A stretch of 64,000 nt of DNA from positions 303,010-367,009 of the forward strand of contig NW_005434640.1 of NCBI RefSeq assembly GCF_000315625.1, read 5' to 3'. Shown here one piece after another: positions 9,593 through 20,163 of this stretch; within the stretch, counting starts at the first letter, position 1, and each line of letters opens with the position of its first letter. The translations under genes were made by a program, and so were the position numbers. The DNA is from Guillardia theta CCMP2712. Lineage: Eukaryota > Cryptophyceae > Pyrenomonadales > Geminigeraceae. Under the pieces are notes generated by a model. It was given only the letters and a program-made list of their open reading frames with translations. It was not told the DNA's origin and searched no databases.

Positions 9593-11838
9593 ATGGCCGA
9601 CGACGAGCCGCCAGAGCTGGAGGACATGGCGGAAGAGCTGGCCATGTCGAGGAGAAGGAGGTAGAAGAATGTGCTTCATCCACACACACATTGTGTTTGT
9701 GCTGGGATGACTGTGTGATGTCTTGAGCTTCTTCGAACTCAAACGTGGACATGGCCTCGAATCCGGATGTTTCTTGCAAGTTGCGATGTTTGGAGATAGG
9801 AGAGAGGATAACCATTTGAGTTTTGTTTTCTCTTGTCCTTTCTGATGATATGAATACGAAAGTGTGTGAGTGTGTGAGATGGTTGGAGCTGGTCAGAATC
9901 CATCATCTTCCTATTCCCAGGTGTTCGCATGCGTTGGGTCAACGGACATGATACGATCTACATATGCGCATGACTTGCGGGCGTCTGTTCCTCCCTCAGC
10001 TTCTCACTCCATGGCAGACAGGCGAACGGAGTCCAACACGGTTCCGAGAACAAGGTCGATAGAAGCCTCTACCAGGAGGTAGTCGAGGGGCCCCGGGAAT
10101 CTAAGAAAATCCTTGTGAAGGGGACACATGTTAAGGTTGCTGGGCTGCAAAACGCGAAGCAGTACAACGGAAGGATGGGAACAGTCATCGAGTACGACGA
10201 GGGGACGGGGAAGTTCGGGGTGGAGCTGGAGAAGGATAAGCGGCAGATCAAAGTCAAGCCTGAAAACCTGGAGGTCGTGGAGAGCTTTGGTGGGCTCAAG
10301 GGAGGATTTCTTGGGGAGGAGAAGAGAAGTGAGGACGTGAGGAAGGTGAAGAGAGTTTGTGATGTTGACGTGATGAGGTTGAAGAGAGTTTGTGATGTTG
10401 ACGTGATGAGGCTGAAGAGAGTTTGTGATGTTGACGTGATGAGGCTGAAGAGAGCTTGTGATGTTGACGTGATGAGGCTGAAGAGAGCTTGTGATGTTGA
10501 CGTGATGAGGCTGAAGAGAGTTTGTGATGTTGACGTGATGAGGCTGAAGAGAGCTTGTGATGTTGACGTGATGAGGCTGAAGAGAGCTTGTGATGTTGAC
10601 GTGATGAGGCTGAAGAGAGTTTGTGATGTTGACGTGATGAGGCTGAAGAGAGTTTGTGATGTTGACGTGATGAGGCTGAAGAGAGCTTGTGATGTTGACG
10701 TGATGAGGCTGAAGAGAGTTTGTGATGTTGACGTGATGAGGCTGAAGAGAGTTTGTGATGTTGACGTGATGAGGCTGAAGAGAGTTTGTGATGTTGACGT
10801 GATGAGGCTGAAGAGAGCTTGTGATGTTGACGTGATGAGGCTGAAGAGAGCTTGTGATGTTGACGTGATGAGGCTGAAGAGAGCTTGTGATGTTGACGTG
10901 ATGAGGCTGAAGAGAGCTTGTGATGTTGACGTGATGAGGCTAAAGAGAGCTTGTGATGTTGACGTGATGAGGCTGAAGAGAGCTTGTGATGTTGACGTGA
11001 TGAGGCTGAAGAGAGTTTGGCAGCATGAAGATGACGGCATCGAGGTGATCAAGCCGCATCCTCGTAAGGAGGGAGTTCTAGATGGTTTGAAGTCCCTCAA
11101 AGTCGAGGTGAGGGAGGAGGAGGAGGAGGAGGAGGAGGAGGAGGAGGAGGAGGAGGAGGAGGATGGAGATAACGACAACGGTGTTGGGCAGAACCAAGAC
11201 GTTCCTGAGTGGATGAAGGCAAATGACGACCTTCTGCGCGAAGTGGAATCAGATACTGAGGTCAGAGACCTGGCGTGTATTCCCCTCTTCCCTCTCACAT
11301 GGGCGTCAGCTTGCAAGCGCCGTGAACAATCAGAAGTTGATCACCGCGATAGACGAGATTTCCAAGGATCCAAAGGCCTGGATGAAGTATCAGAATGATG
11401 AAGAAGTGAAGAAGTACTTCTCCAAGATGATGGGCCTGTGCGCTACCAGTGCGGTTGTCGTCAAGACTCATGAAGTTCTTGCAGGTTCGGCAAGAGGTAT
11501 GAGAGATATGAGGAGCAGGCGAGCGCCAACGAGAAAAAGCAAGAGAGCAAGTCCAAGACCTCGGTAGTGGAAGAACTGCTGGCGCAGGATATGAAGCAGA
11601 AGGCGCCAGCAGCTGGGAAGTCTTTAATCCAGGAGATTGAAGTGAGATTGTTGACGGGCCGAAACCCTTTGCTGACTTGTGCTCGCAGCATAACAACCAA
11701 GATACGAAGAAGAAACCAGCGACAAAATCGAATCCAAGTAGAGATCATATTGAAGATAACGATGACGCTATGCCGATGTTGATGATGTTCGTACTGGTGC
11801 CAGTGATGGTAGTGGTAGTCGTGATGATGATGGTGGTG

Positions 11839-11892
<54 letters not shown>

Positions 11893-12710
11893 GGGAGCAG
11901 GAGCGGGAGCAGGAAGATATGTCCGTCGTTTGTGTTGACCGACGATGCAGGGAAGGGAACCACCGACTACTCCAAGTGGGATGAGATCGACAGCGACGAG
12001 GAGGAGGAAGCGGTCTCAGGGTTGTTGTTCGGGCCCAAGGTTGACAAGAACGACGCGAGGTGAAATGACTCTGAAAGACGCCGGGAGGAGGCTGGGGAGC
12101 GCGGGGTTGCGATAGGAGGGGGAGGGAGGACGATGGGGCGGGAGAGAGCAGTTTGAATGCAGATGGAAGAGGAGCAGGAGGTTTGGGAGGGGGCGAGGGG
12201 GACCGAGAAGACAAGGAGGAAGCAGCAGGAGGCAGGAGGAGGAAGGACGCAGCAGGAGGCAGGGTGTCCTGACGGAAGATCGGCAGAGTGAAGGACGCGC
12301 TGTCAGACTTGAAGGTCCAGCAGGTTATGAGGATGTTGAACTCAACTTCCGACGAGGGAGTCATACAGCAGGTCAGTTCCCTTTTCCTCTATCGCCGTGT
12401 GTCCTTTGTCCCCTCCTCTCCCTCACCTCCCCAATGTCCCTCTTTCTCCCTCCCTTCCTCTCCCGCTCCTTCTCTTCTCCCCTTCTCTTCCTCGCTCACT
12501 CTAAATCTCTATTCCCTTGTCCTCATCTGGTCGTTCAATCATGTTTGTTGCTGTCATAGCCTCTTGCTGTGGTGATGACTGCTAATACGGTTGTACTTAT
12601 GCTGAAAAAAAATAATCGTTGAATAGATGTTACAAGACAAGGACGTGGCGGAGAAAATTCAGCTCCTGATGAGAGCTGGCGTTGTAGATATAAAACCTCC
12701 TTCGAAATGA
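9593..12710 (+). CDS. SH3-like / 11-residue repeat / STI1-like protein
   Basis: Seven exons: 9593-9660, 10000-11260, 11310-11437, 11485-11641, 11689-12059, 12287-12371, 12627-12710, giving 717 residues. Every junction is in phase. Three introns are 47-49 bases. Order of parts: an acidic start (MADDEPPELEDMAEELAMS), a small beta module (GLQNAKQYNGRMGTVIEYDE through VKPENLEVV) of the kind found beside zinc fingers and J-proteins, twenty 11-residue repeats, an 18-residue or so Glu run, then helical segments. These are ISKDPKAWMKYQNDEEVKKY with FSKMMGLFGKRYE, YSKWDEIDSDEEEE, and finally MRMLNSTSDEGVIQQMLQDK with IQLLMRAGVVDIK. The two helical parts resemble STI1/DP repeats of Hsp70-Hsp90 co-chaperones, so a chaperone-adaptor role is plausible but unproven. 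In exon 5 the GAGCAG repeat is read here as Arg-Ser. A further short intron there cannot be excluded. Confidence 0.78.
10349..11008 (+). repeat. Tandem array of 20 x 33 bases, coding
   Basis: Twenty uninterrupted units of 33 bases, each encoding KR-(V/A)-CDVDVMRL. Units differ almost only by one T/C change giving Val or Ala (order V V V A A V A A V V A V V V A A A A A A). The run of six alanine-type units at the 3' end indicates recent unit-level expansion. The opposite strand is open through the same array, but only as a by-product of the unit length. Confidence 0.95.
11840..11913. repeat. GAGCAG hexanucleotide repeat in exon 5
   Basis: About twelve GAGCAG/GAGCGG units. Their phase in the gene model gives alternating Arg and Ser; in the next frame they would give Glu-Gln. 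Confidence 0.8.
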
Positions 12711-13146
12711 AGTCAAAAAGAGCTGAGAAATCAGAGGTGCCCTCCAAAGTTGACAGTGTTGAGCCTCCAGGTGTGTGTAGCCGGCAACTTTTCACCTCAG
12801 TCTCCGTCCAGCTGGGAGGTCCATCAGGTGGTTCCGGGTATGGAGCGGAGGAGGATCATGTGGCGAGAGGATGGGGAGGACAGGGGCAGGGATTAAAGCA
12901 AGATGCAGCGGCAGGGGCAGGACAAAGAGAAGGGAGAGGAAGGGAAGGAGAAGAGGACGGGAGGAAGGGAAGATCAAGAAACCTCCCAGTCGAGGTCCGA
13001 TAACATGTCGATAGGCTCCATCTCTGAACCAACAAGGAAGAACAAGTCAAGCACACAGGAGGAACAAGCTCAAAGCTGTGAGGGGTGTTGACGTCATCAA
13101 GCAGGCGAGCGAGGCTTCTACTTCCAGCCATCACAGTCGCTAACTC
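12711..13146. other. Intergenic, purine-rich on the plus strand
   Basis: G/A-rich sequence such as GGAGAAGAGGACGGGAGGAA. No exon is supported. Confidence 0.4.
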
Positions 13147-13272
13147 TCAGTCTGTAAGACGGCAGAGCAACGGAAGGAGGCTGAGGAGCAGGAGGGATGT
13201 AGAGTTGCAAGACAGGATGTAGAGGAGCAGCAGAGGAGCAGGAGAGGAGCAGGAGCAGGAGCAGGAGCAGAT

Positions 13273-13316
<44 letters not shown>

Positions 13317-13652
13317 ATGAGAAGGAGCAGGAGCCTTGACCGGACACACCTGACTTCTCGTGGACGCTCTCCGGGGACTCGATGGCACCAGAGAAACGAA
13401 GGAGGAGGCCAGCAAACGCAACGACGTGAGCGAAAGTGATCAGGGGGATCCAGGAGCTGAATGAGGTAGTTAGAAGGCAACAAGCTAGAGGGCCAGAAGG
13501 CAAGATTTTTCGCACGATTTGCTCAGAGCCCAGTAGGGACACGAAGTCTTGAAGACGAGTGCGAAGACGAGAACACTGGCACCTGGAGAGAAAGACGATC
13601 ATGAAGGAGGACGAGGATTGACATGGAGGAGGGGAATAAGCAGGAGCAGGAT

Positions 13653-13750
<98 letters not shown>

Positions 13751-14243
13751 ACTCACAGTAGATCCCTCTCAACACAACGATGATCAGGCACGTCCGTGTC
13801 AGCACCTTACTTCTGCACGAGGCTGCAGCGGATCCCACGACAGCTGGGCAAGCTCGATGAGCCGAGGAAGAGCAGGAAGCGCAAGATCGCAGAGCAAACC
13901 TGTCAGGCAGGAGATGCTGGCCCATGCAAGGTTCTCATAGTAGCAGTACTCATGCAGACAGTTGACCGCCTGCGCTGCCTTCGCCTCCCCAGCGATGTAC
14001 GCGTCCTCCTTCTTCATGCGATCTGTCCATATGCTGCAGCTCCATGCACTGATGGCAAGGTCAGAACAGGCAAGAGGTTGCAGGATGCACGCGCCTTATG
14101 ATGTTGATGAAGAAGAGGGTCGACCCGCCCATGACGCTGGCTCGGAGCACAGCGTTGGCGAGTGAAGGTACAGGCTCTGCTATGTCGCTGAAGGCGACGG
14201 CTCCAGCGGATATGACGCCGCCCATCGTTCCTCTGCCAACCAT
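13147..14243 (-). CDS. Unknown membrane protein, multi-exon, model approximate
   Basis: Minus-strand exons are visible at about 14105-14243 (VMGGSTLFFINIIRR), 13842-14008 (EDAYIAGEAKAAQAVNCLHE and WASISCLTGLLCDLALPAL), and 13350-13582 (RLRTRLQDFVSLLGSEQIVR and ITFAHVVAFAGLLLRFSGAI), plus a short last piece ending at 13147. The junction from 13842 to 13582 is in phase. The first junction is not resolved. Hydrophobic stretches indicate two or more membrane segments. Both large introns are filled with CTCCTG repeats (GAGCAG on the plus strand). I recognise no family. Confidence 0.4.
13218..13332. repeat. GAGCAG repeat, intronic
   Basis: Tandem GAGCAG/GAGGAGCAG units on the plus strand, lying in the last intron of the minus-strand membrane-protein gene. 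Confidence 0.85.
13639..13750. repeat. GAGCAG repeat, intronic
   Basis: About eighteen perfect GAGCAG units, in the intron between 13842 and 13582 of the same gene. Confidence 0.9.
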
Positions 14244-14910
14244 GATCCACTTAGAGTCGAGCGACTCGACTCGACCCGAGAGAGGGAGGCGATAATGAGA
14301 AAGGAAGCCAGGACGGCACGGAGGAGGGAGGAGGGAGAAGGGAATCTATTCCTTCCTTCTTCCATTTCCCTTATTCCTTCATTCCTATCATTCTCCACCT
14401 CTTATCCTCTTGTCTCATTTCTATCTCCCTCCCTCTTGCTTTCTCCCTCGTCTTGTCATCTCCCTTTCCTTCCGATCGTCCTGCCTGTCCTGGCTCTCTA
14501 CCTCCTGACCTCCCCACCTCCAAATCTCCCTCTCTCGCTCTCCTCCTCCCTCCTCCCTCCTCCCTCCTCCCTCCTCACCTTCCTCCCTTCCTCCATCCTT
14601 CCCTCCCTCTCCTCCTCCTCTTTCACCTTCTTCTCTTCCTATCGTCGTCGGTGCATTCACGCTTCCACCATGTGACCGACTAGTCTATCTACCTACCCCA
14701 GCACCTGACCTATCAAAATACCCCACCCCCTGGAGGCCAGGGAAAATGCACTGGCGGCAGGAAGGAGATGCGAACACGGCTCCTTACACATGGAGGACGG
14801 AGAGACTACATCTGTTGATCCTCTGATCCCCTCCTCCTCCGTCCTCCTCCTCTTTCCTCTTCTTTCCTCCTCCTCGTCCTCCTCCTTTCGTCACTCTAGT
14901 CGTGATCGAA
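14244..14910. other. Pyrimidine-rich intergenic region
   Basis: Long C/T-rich stretch on the plus strand at 14340-14660 with CTCCCTC units, a short C-run block at 14685-14745 (CTACCTACCCCAGC), and a second C/T tract at 14820-14895 just before the DTW gene. Confidence 0.5.
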
Positions 14911-15819
14911 ATGTTTGGCAAGCCAACCGGAACCATCTTCGTTCTCCTCCTTCTCCCGCGAGCCTTCTCCTTCTCCATATGCCCACCTTCTTCATCATTC
15001 ACTGCAGCTAGATGCCATGCTGCCGTTGCTATACGGCAACTCAAATGCTGCGGCATGGCAGGAATCGATCCAAGGGAAAGAGAGCGGGAGGAGATCGAGA
15101 GGAAGTACGCCCTCAAGAGTGCAATGATAGGAAGCAAGATGTGTGGACGCTGCTGGCTTCAGACAGCATGGTGCATCTGCTCCTGCGCCAGCAAGTTTCA
15201 AGATGTGGCATGCGATCCTCCTCAAGGCATGCCGATCGATGTTATCCTGTACAGCCACGTTGACGAGTTCATGCGAAAGTCCAACACAGGCAGCTTGCTG
15301 CACCTTTGCTCTCCCCTTGTTCGAACTCACCTGCTTGTATGCGGGCGATCCGACGACGAGCATCGGCTGGAGGAGCTTCTTGAAGCAAGGAAGGGGAAAG
15401 CGTGTGTGGTCTACCCATCGGACGACGCTACCCCCGTAGAGAGCTTTCTCGAGCAGCAGCATGACACGGCTGGAGCGTCGGGAATGACTTTCATCTTGCT
15501 GGAGGGGACGTGGAGGCAGGCGAGGAAGATGGAGAAGCGGGTGCGGAGCGATATCCCACGAGTTGCTATCCCCCCGATGGAGGGAGGGGCCGACGGCCGC
15601 ATGAACACGATCATGGCGTTCGGCGAGGTTGTTCTCAAGATGCCGATGGGGACGGAGGTGAAGAAGAGCTTGTTGAAGCGCATGGACCAGCTGATGAAAG
15701 CGAAGCAAGATGCTCTCTTCGAAATCCACGGACGTCACGGGACCAATACGGAGAACAGTAGGAGGAGGAGATTCCCTCAGGAGCGAGACGCGGCGTACAG
15801 CAAGTGGGAGCTCCTCTGA
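14911..15819 (+). CDS. DTW-domain protein (tRNA aminocarboxypropyltransferase family)
   Basis: Single exon of 302 codons from the ATG at 14911. The domain begins with KMCGRCWLQTAWCICSC, the Cys cluster of the family. It continues with IDVILYSHVDEFMRKSNTGS, then VVYPSDDATP, FILLEGTWRQARKM and IPRVAIPPMEGG, and ends in a Lys-rich helix. The name-giving DGTW-x2-AR motif is EGTW here. Family members (TapT, DTWD1/2) transfer the aminocarboxypropyl group of S-adenosylmethionine to uridine in tRNA to make acp3U. The first 50 residues (GTIFVLLLLPRAFSFSICPP then SSSFTAARCHAAVA) look like an organelle leader, so an organellar tRNA may be the target; that is inference. Confidence 0.88.
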   Translation: MFGKPTGTIFVLLLLPRAFSFSICPPSSSFTAARCHAAVAIRQLKCCGMAGIDPREREREEIERKYALKSAMIGSKMCGRCWLQTAWCICSCASKFQDVACDPPQGMPIDVILYSHVDEFMRKSNTGSLLHLCSPLVRTHLLVCGRSDDEHRLEELLEARKGKACVVYPSDDATPVESFLEQQHDTAGASGMTFILLEGTWRQARKMEKRVRSDIPRVAIPPMEGGADGRMNTIMAFGEVVLKMPMGTEVKKSLLKRMDQLMKAKQDALFEIHGRHGTNTENSRRRRFPQERDAAYSKWELL

Positions 15820-15955
15820 CAGGCACATTCAGAGCTATTGTCCGTTGAGCAAGCTTTACGATCTCGTTTCCTATCCACAGGCTAATCCACAATGTTCCAT
15901 ATCAGTCTTCTCATCTCCTAGAGCATCAGAGCCTCATGCTCATGCGCTGGACTTG

Positions 15956-17516
15956 TCAGGTCGAGCTGCTCTCGATGCGGTTCCTTGCCTGTGGCATCAT
16001 CCTGTCTCTTGTAAACTCTTCCTGTGCAAATTTGACGATCGTCTCTGCCAGTACCTGAACCTGCTCAGTCAGCTCCAGCGCCTTTGCCCGCGACATGGTC
16101 TCGAGGTCTTTCAGCGCCTCGTCCATGGGCTCAGCGCTCCCGTTGTAGAGATTCTCCAAGGAAGGCGTGTTGGGCGTGATGTGCGTGCCTGGCAGTCTCT
16201 TCAGGTCCAGCCTCCCCCCGATGCCGGTCGTGGGAGAGGTGAACTTGTCTCTCAAGGCCTCGCACAACAGGATGCTCTGGTCAATGTCGTCGCTGAGGAA
16301 TTTCACGGCAAGGTTGCGAGAAACGCTGTACTCGTCCTTCAGCAGCCTCATGGTGTCTTCTGGTGAGGGACTGGAGAGAAGGAGGAGGAAGAGGAGGAGG
16401 AGGAGGAGGAGGAGGAGAGCCAAGTAAGGGCAAGCGCGTCAGCTGGGAGAGCAAGGAGAGGGGAGAGGCTCACCTGAACTCATCTAGGGGTTCTTGGTTG
16501 TTCGCTGCGTAATTCTTTCCCGTCTCCGACAACATCTCGATGAAGGAGAAAACTTTGCTTGCACTCTCGCTTCCGAACACATCCTTGAGCTGGCTGTTGG
16601 TCTTCATGGAGTTAGCAAACGCCGAGATCGACTCGAGGACAGGAGCAGCCGCAGCCAGCCCTTTGGACATCTCGCTCTGAAGCTTGCTGAGCTCAGAGAG
16701 GATAGGGATGCTCTTCTTGGCATCATAGTTGTTGAAGGCGATGTGTACGTTGGCTGCTCTCACCCTCCCGATGATCTTCTTGGTGTCCTCGATCGAGTTG
16801 ATCAGCAGGTGCACCTTACAACCCAACGAGTGCCCCATCCCGATAGTAGGCAGCTCCGCAGGATCGAACATGTCGCTGCCGAGCTCGCCCTGCAGGGCCT
16901 TTGCTGCTCCCGCAAACTTGTATGCTGCCTCGAAGGCGGCCTTGTAGTGATCCATTCCCGTCAGCCCCGCGCATGGCGTCGCGATGACTATCATTCTTTC
17001 CTGACTCACCATCTCTTCCACAAACAGCGAGTACGCTTGCTTCGGCGCCGCTCCGACGAACACGCCTCCGATGAAATGGACTATTCCCGCGAACCTGACG
17101 CCGTCTATTGGCTTCCTTAGATCCTTGGGCAAGCAGATATCACACCCTGCTAACTTCATCCACTGCACTTCGTTGCTTCCCGATCGCCTCCTCCCCTGCG
17201 ACCTCGCCTCCACCTCCACCTCCTTCTCCCCCTCTCCCCTCTTGCTCCCTTCCGTGCCGCTCACCCTCGCATTCGATTTGCCGAACTTCTCCCACTTGTC
17301 GCTATCGTACCAGTCGTCCTCGTTGGTCACCGAGACCTGCATCCTCGTTGCTAGTCCACGTCGCAGAGAGGATCTGACAGGTAAGCTGGAGATGCAGACA
17401 GCCTTTCTCGCTCTGCCCTGAGCATGCGGGCTGCACAGATTCTTGCTGCAAATGAAAGACTCCCCCGTGTGCCCAATCGACAGCAGGACAAAAAGACACA
17501 GTGACCCTGCAAGCAT
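15956..17516 (-). CDS. DUF1350 alpha/beta-hydrolase-like protein with plastid-type leader
   Basis: Two exons, 16474-17516 and 15956-16370, with a 103-base intron carrying a CTCCTC run before the acceptor, giving 485 residues. The leader MLAGSLCLFVLLSIGHTGES is followed by FICSKNLC and a basic Ser/Arg segment, matching the signal-plus-transit pattern with a Phe at the junction known for secondary red plastids. The body has IVHFIGGVFVGAAPKQAYS, VIATPCAGLTGMDHYKAAF, GMGHSLGCKVHLLI and, in exon 2, PSPEDTMRLLKDEYSV then RNLAVKFLSDDIDQS. These are the DUF1350 (PF07082) landmarks shared by cyanobacteria and plants. The biochemical role of the family is not known to me. Plastid location is inferred from the leader. 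Confidence 0.9.
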
Positions 17517-17756
17517 AAGTGAACATGGAGGTGTATAGTGAGAAAACGAATGAATCTGTCCGTGGCATTTCTGTGCACAATCCTACTTCTAGAGTTATCC
17601 TCGCCTACAAGCCTCTGTATCTGCAAACATCATCTTGTACCTGCATTATTGCCCCATCTTGCCATAATCTTGTTTTTACATGACTCTCTGCTTCGATTCG
17701 CACATTCCTTTGACCTTGCTACGGTATGAAGTTATCATTTTCCCCTGTCCCTTCCT

Positions 17757-17897
17757 CCCTCTCCCTCCCCTCTCCTCTCCTCTCCTCTCCTCTCTCTTCA
17801 CTTCTCTTCTCTTCTCTCTTCTCTCCTCTTCTTCTCCTCTCTCTTCTCTTCTCTTCTCTTCTCTCTTCTCTCCTCTTCTTCTCCTCCCTCTCTCTCT
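17757..17897. repeat. Pyrimidine satellite
   Basis: TCTCC units passing into TCTCTTC/CTCTT units. Confidence 0.8.
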
Positions 17898-17939
17898 CGC
17901 GTCTTCACCACAACTTGCAACTCACCAGGAACCAGCTTT

Positions 17940-18160
17940 GCCATGAATTCGCTTCCTACTGGTGAGGGGTAAGGGGTCCAACAAGGAGGGTGAGGGATGG
18001 GGTTATAGGGGACATGGGGCACTTCTGGTCTACATAAGGTAGGTAATCACAGTCAATTAAGTGTATTTTGGGGGGTAGGGTAGTAGAAAGTACGGGTGTA
18101 ATGAACACAGTAGGGGTGATTACGTAATGCGGGGGGTTGGGGGTCCCTTCCAGTTCCTTT
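17940..18160 (+). repeat. G-run-rich block, copy B
   Basis: Runs such as GGGGGGTAGGGTAGTAG and GCGGGGGGTTGGGGGTCCC, G-rich on the plus strand only. Confidence 0.6.
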
Positions 18161-18404
18161 GAGGGGACAGCCTGTTTTTACGAGAGTGTTTGAGATTGAA
18201 ATGTGCCTCTAATATTCCAAAATTAAATAACATTTGTTTCAACATAAGTGAAATTTGTTGTCATTCGAGCTCGCCTCATTAAAAGTCTATTATCTTTGGA
18301 AGGGCAGCAAAGTTTTGAACTCTCATCCTCTTTATAGGGCGGTTGTTAAAAAATCTAATACCCCATCCAACCGCCCCCATCCCCGCCTGCCACATCCTCA
18401 TCCA

Positions 18405-18553
18405 GCATCAGCAGCAGCATCAGCAGCAGATCAGCATCAGCAGCAGATCAGCATCAGCAGCAGCATCCAGAGCATCAGCAGCATCAGCAGCATCAGAAGC
18501 ATCAGAAGCATCAGCAGCATCAGCAGCATCAGCAGCATCAGCAGCATCAGCAT
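18405..18553. repeat. AGCATC / AGCAGC microsatellite
   Basis: Tandem AGCATC units with AGCAGC and AGAAGC variants, about 110 bases before the pyrophosphatase start. Confidence 0.85.
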
Positions 18554-18662
18554 CTCCTGTCCTGGCTCCCGTCCCCGTGACCTCCATCTATCCTGAGCTC
18601 TATCCTCCGCTACCGCCATCTTTTCTCCTCCTCCTTCCTTCTGCTTCTAGGCTACCAGGATA

Positions 18663-19896
18663 ATGGTTGGGAGCTCCAACTCTTTCACTCAGTTCTACTT
18701 GGGCGTGCTTGTTGGTGTGTTGGCTGCCACGAGCTTCTCCTACGTCAATCGTGCTGGAGGAGGAGGAGCTTCCACCACAATCGCGCTGCAAGATCGAGCA
18801 TGGCCGGTGAATGCTGAAGATGGAACGGTCGACATGATGTTTCCTTCTGATGCTGTCTGTGTGGGCCACCTCTCTCCTGACCTGGACTCGGTCGCCGCAT
18901 CCATAGCAGCATGCGAGCTGTATGGAGGAACTCCGGCAGCAACAGGGGCGTTCAACTCTGAGACGAGGTTTGCCTTGAAGCACTGGGGGGTCCAGGGCCC
19001 ACAAGCGCTGGAGGACCTGAGGAGGGATGAAGCAGGAGGACGAGGGATGAAGTTCCTGCTAATCGACTTCCAACAGACGACTCAACTTCATCCCTCCATC
19101 GCCCACCATGAGGTGGTTGGCGTGATCGACCACCATGCTCTTCAGTCCCAGACGGTAGTCACGTCGAAAGCCATTCCGGTGCAGATCAAACCGTGGGGGA
19201 GCGCGGTGAGCTGTGTATGGGGTGTGCTGGTGTGTGCCTGACAGTGAGTGCTTTCAGAGTGCGATCGTTGCCTTTGAGTTCTTCTCCAAGAAGCTGCAGC
19301 CCAAGAGGTCTACCATGGGCCTGATGCTCTCAGCCATCCTGTCGGACACCCTGAACCTCCGATCGCCAACCACGACCTCCTGGGACAGGAAGATGGCTCA
19401 CAGGCTCGCGGAGGAGACAGGGTACCAGAGCCTCGACGAGCTTGCGAGCCTGCAGTTCAAGGCCAAGTCGGAAGAGCTTGCAGCGATGGACCCGGAGGAT
19501 CTCATAGCCAACGATCTCAAAGTGTTCGAACTTGATGGAAAGAGCTTCCAAGGGAAGCTGGCGATCTCGGTGATCGAGACGACAGATACCGAGCCAGTCC
19601 TCGCACGTGTTGAGTCCCTGAGAAGCACGATGGCGAAGATGAAAGCGCATAAGAAGGTGGAGATCATGCTGGTGTTTGTTGTAGATATTGTGCGGTTGAA
19701 GTCTGTCGCCATCGTACTTGGGGATGACGAGAGGAGTCTTGTGATGGCCTCGTTCTCCGGAGCAAAGGAGAAGACAAGCCAGCTTATTGACATCGGGCCT
19801 AGAGTATCAAGAAAGTCGGACATGGTGCCACCTATCACAAAGGCAATCGTTGATGATGAATGGAGCTCTCATCGAAGTTCGCATAGAGAACTTTGA
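18663..19896 (+). CDS. Family II (DHH) inorganic pyrophosphatase, membrane-anchored
   Basis: Two exons, 18663-19205 and 19258-19896, with a 52-base intron, giving 393 residues. After an N-terminal hydrophobic segment (FYLGVLVGVLAATSFSYV) comes the metal-binding series: GHLSPDLDSVAASIAACELY, FLLIDFQQT, VVGVIDHHALQSQ, then WGSASAIVAFEFF and LMLSAILSDTLNLRSPT. The C-terminal DHHA2 domain ends with SRKSDMVPPI, equivalent to the substrate-binding SRK motif. Family II enzymes split pyrophosphate with Mn or Co. The related Prune proteins carry DHR, but this one keeps DHH. The leader could be a signal peptide or an anchor, so the compartment is open. Confidence 0.92.
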
Positions 19897-20163
19897 GAGG
19901 CCAAAAGTTCGAGTTCTGTATATTTTTTGTAAAGCGACAAGCAAAACTGTCGAATGCCCCCCGATCTCTATGAGATCACAATGGAGAATCAGCTTCGATT
20001 GTTTAGTTGCTCGGTCAATTCACTTCGCCGACAAGGACACGGCTTTGGTGGATCAATTGTGATACCTGTAAGATGAGGTCAACCAATGAGGTCATCTAAC
20101 CACATCAAGCGGCGGCACACCTGCCACTTGATCCTCTCAGTGTTCATCTCGCGGTTGGGTCGT

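Larger units (their letters stand above)
17517..18662. other. Intergenic: satellites and a G-run block
   Basis: Holds a TCTCC/CTTCT satellite (17757-17897), a G-run-rich block (17940-18160) and an AGCATC repeat (18405-18553). No gene supported. Confidence 0.5.

Noticed and set aside
10349-11008. Possible CRISPR array
   Set aside because: Units are contiguous without unique spacers, and the array is coding in a spliced gene.
10069-11316. A 415-codon minus-strand frame with repeated LFSLITSTSQ across the 33-base array
   Set aside because: It is the complement of the coding repeat. The plus-strand frame joins in phase to seven exons with family-like ends, while the minus frame begins and ends in low-complexity sequence.
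15500-15760. Plus-strand and minus-strand frames overlapping the DTW gene, for example 14995-15828 minus
   Set aside because: High-GC coding DNA often opens shadow frames. Only the plus-strand reading carries the DTW motifs.
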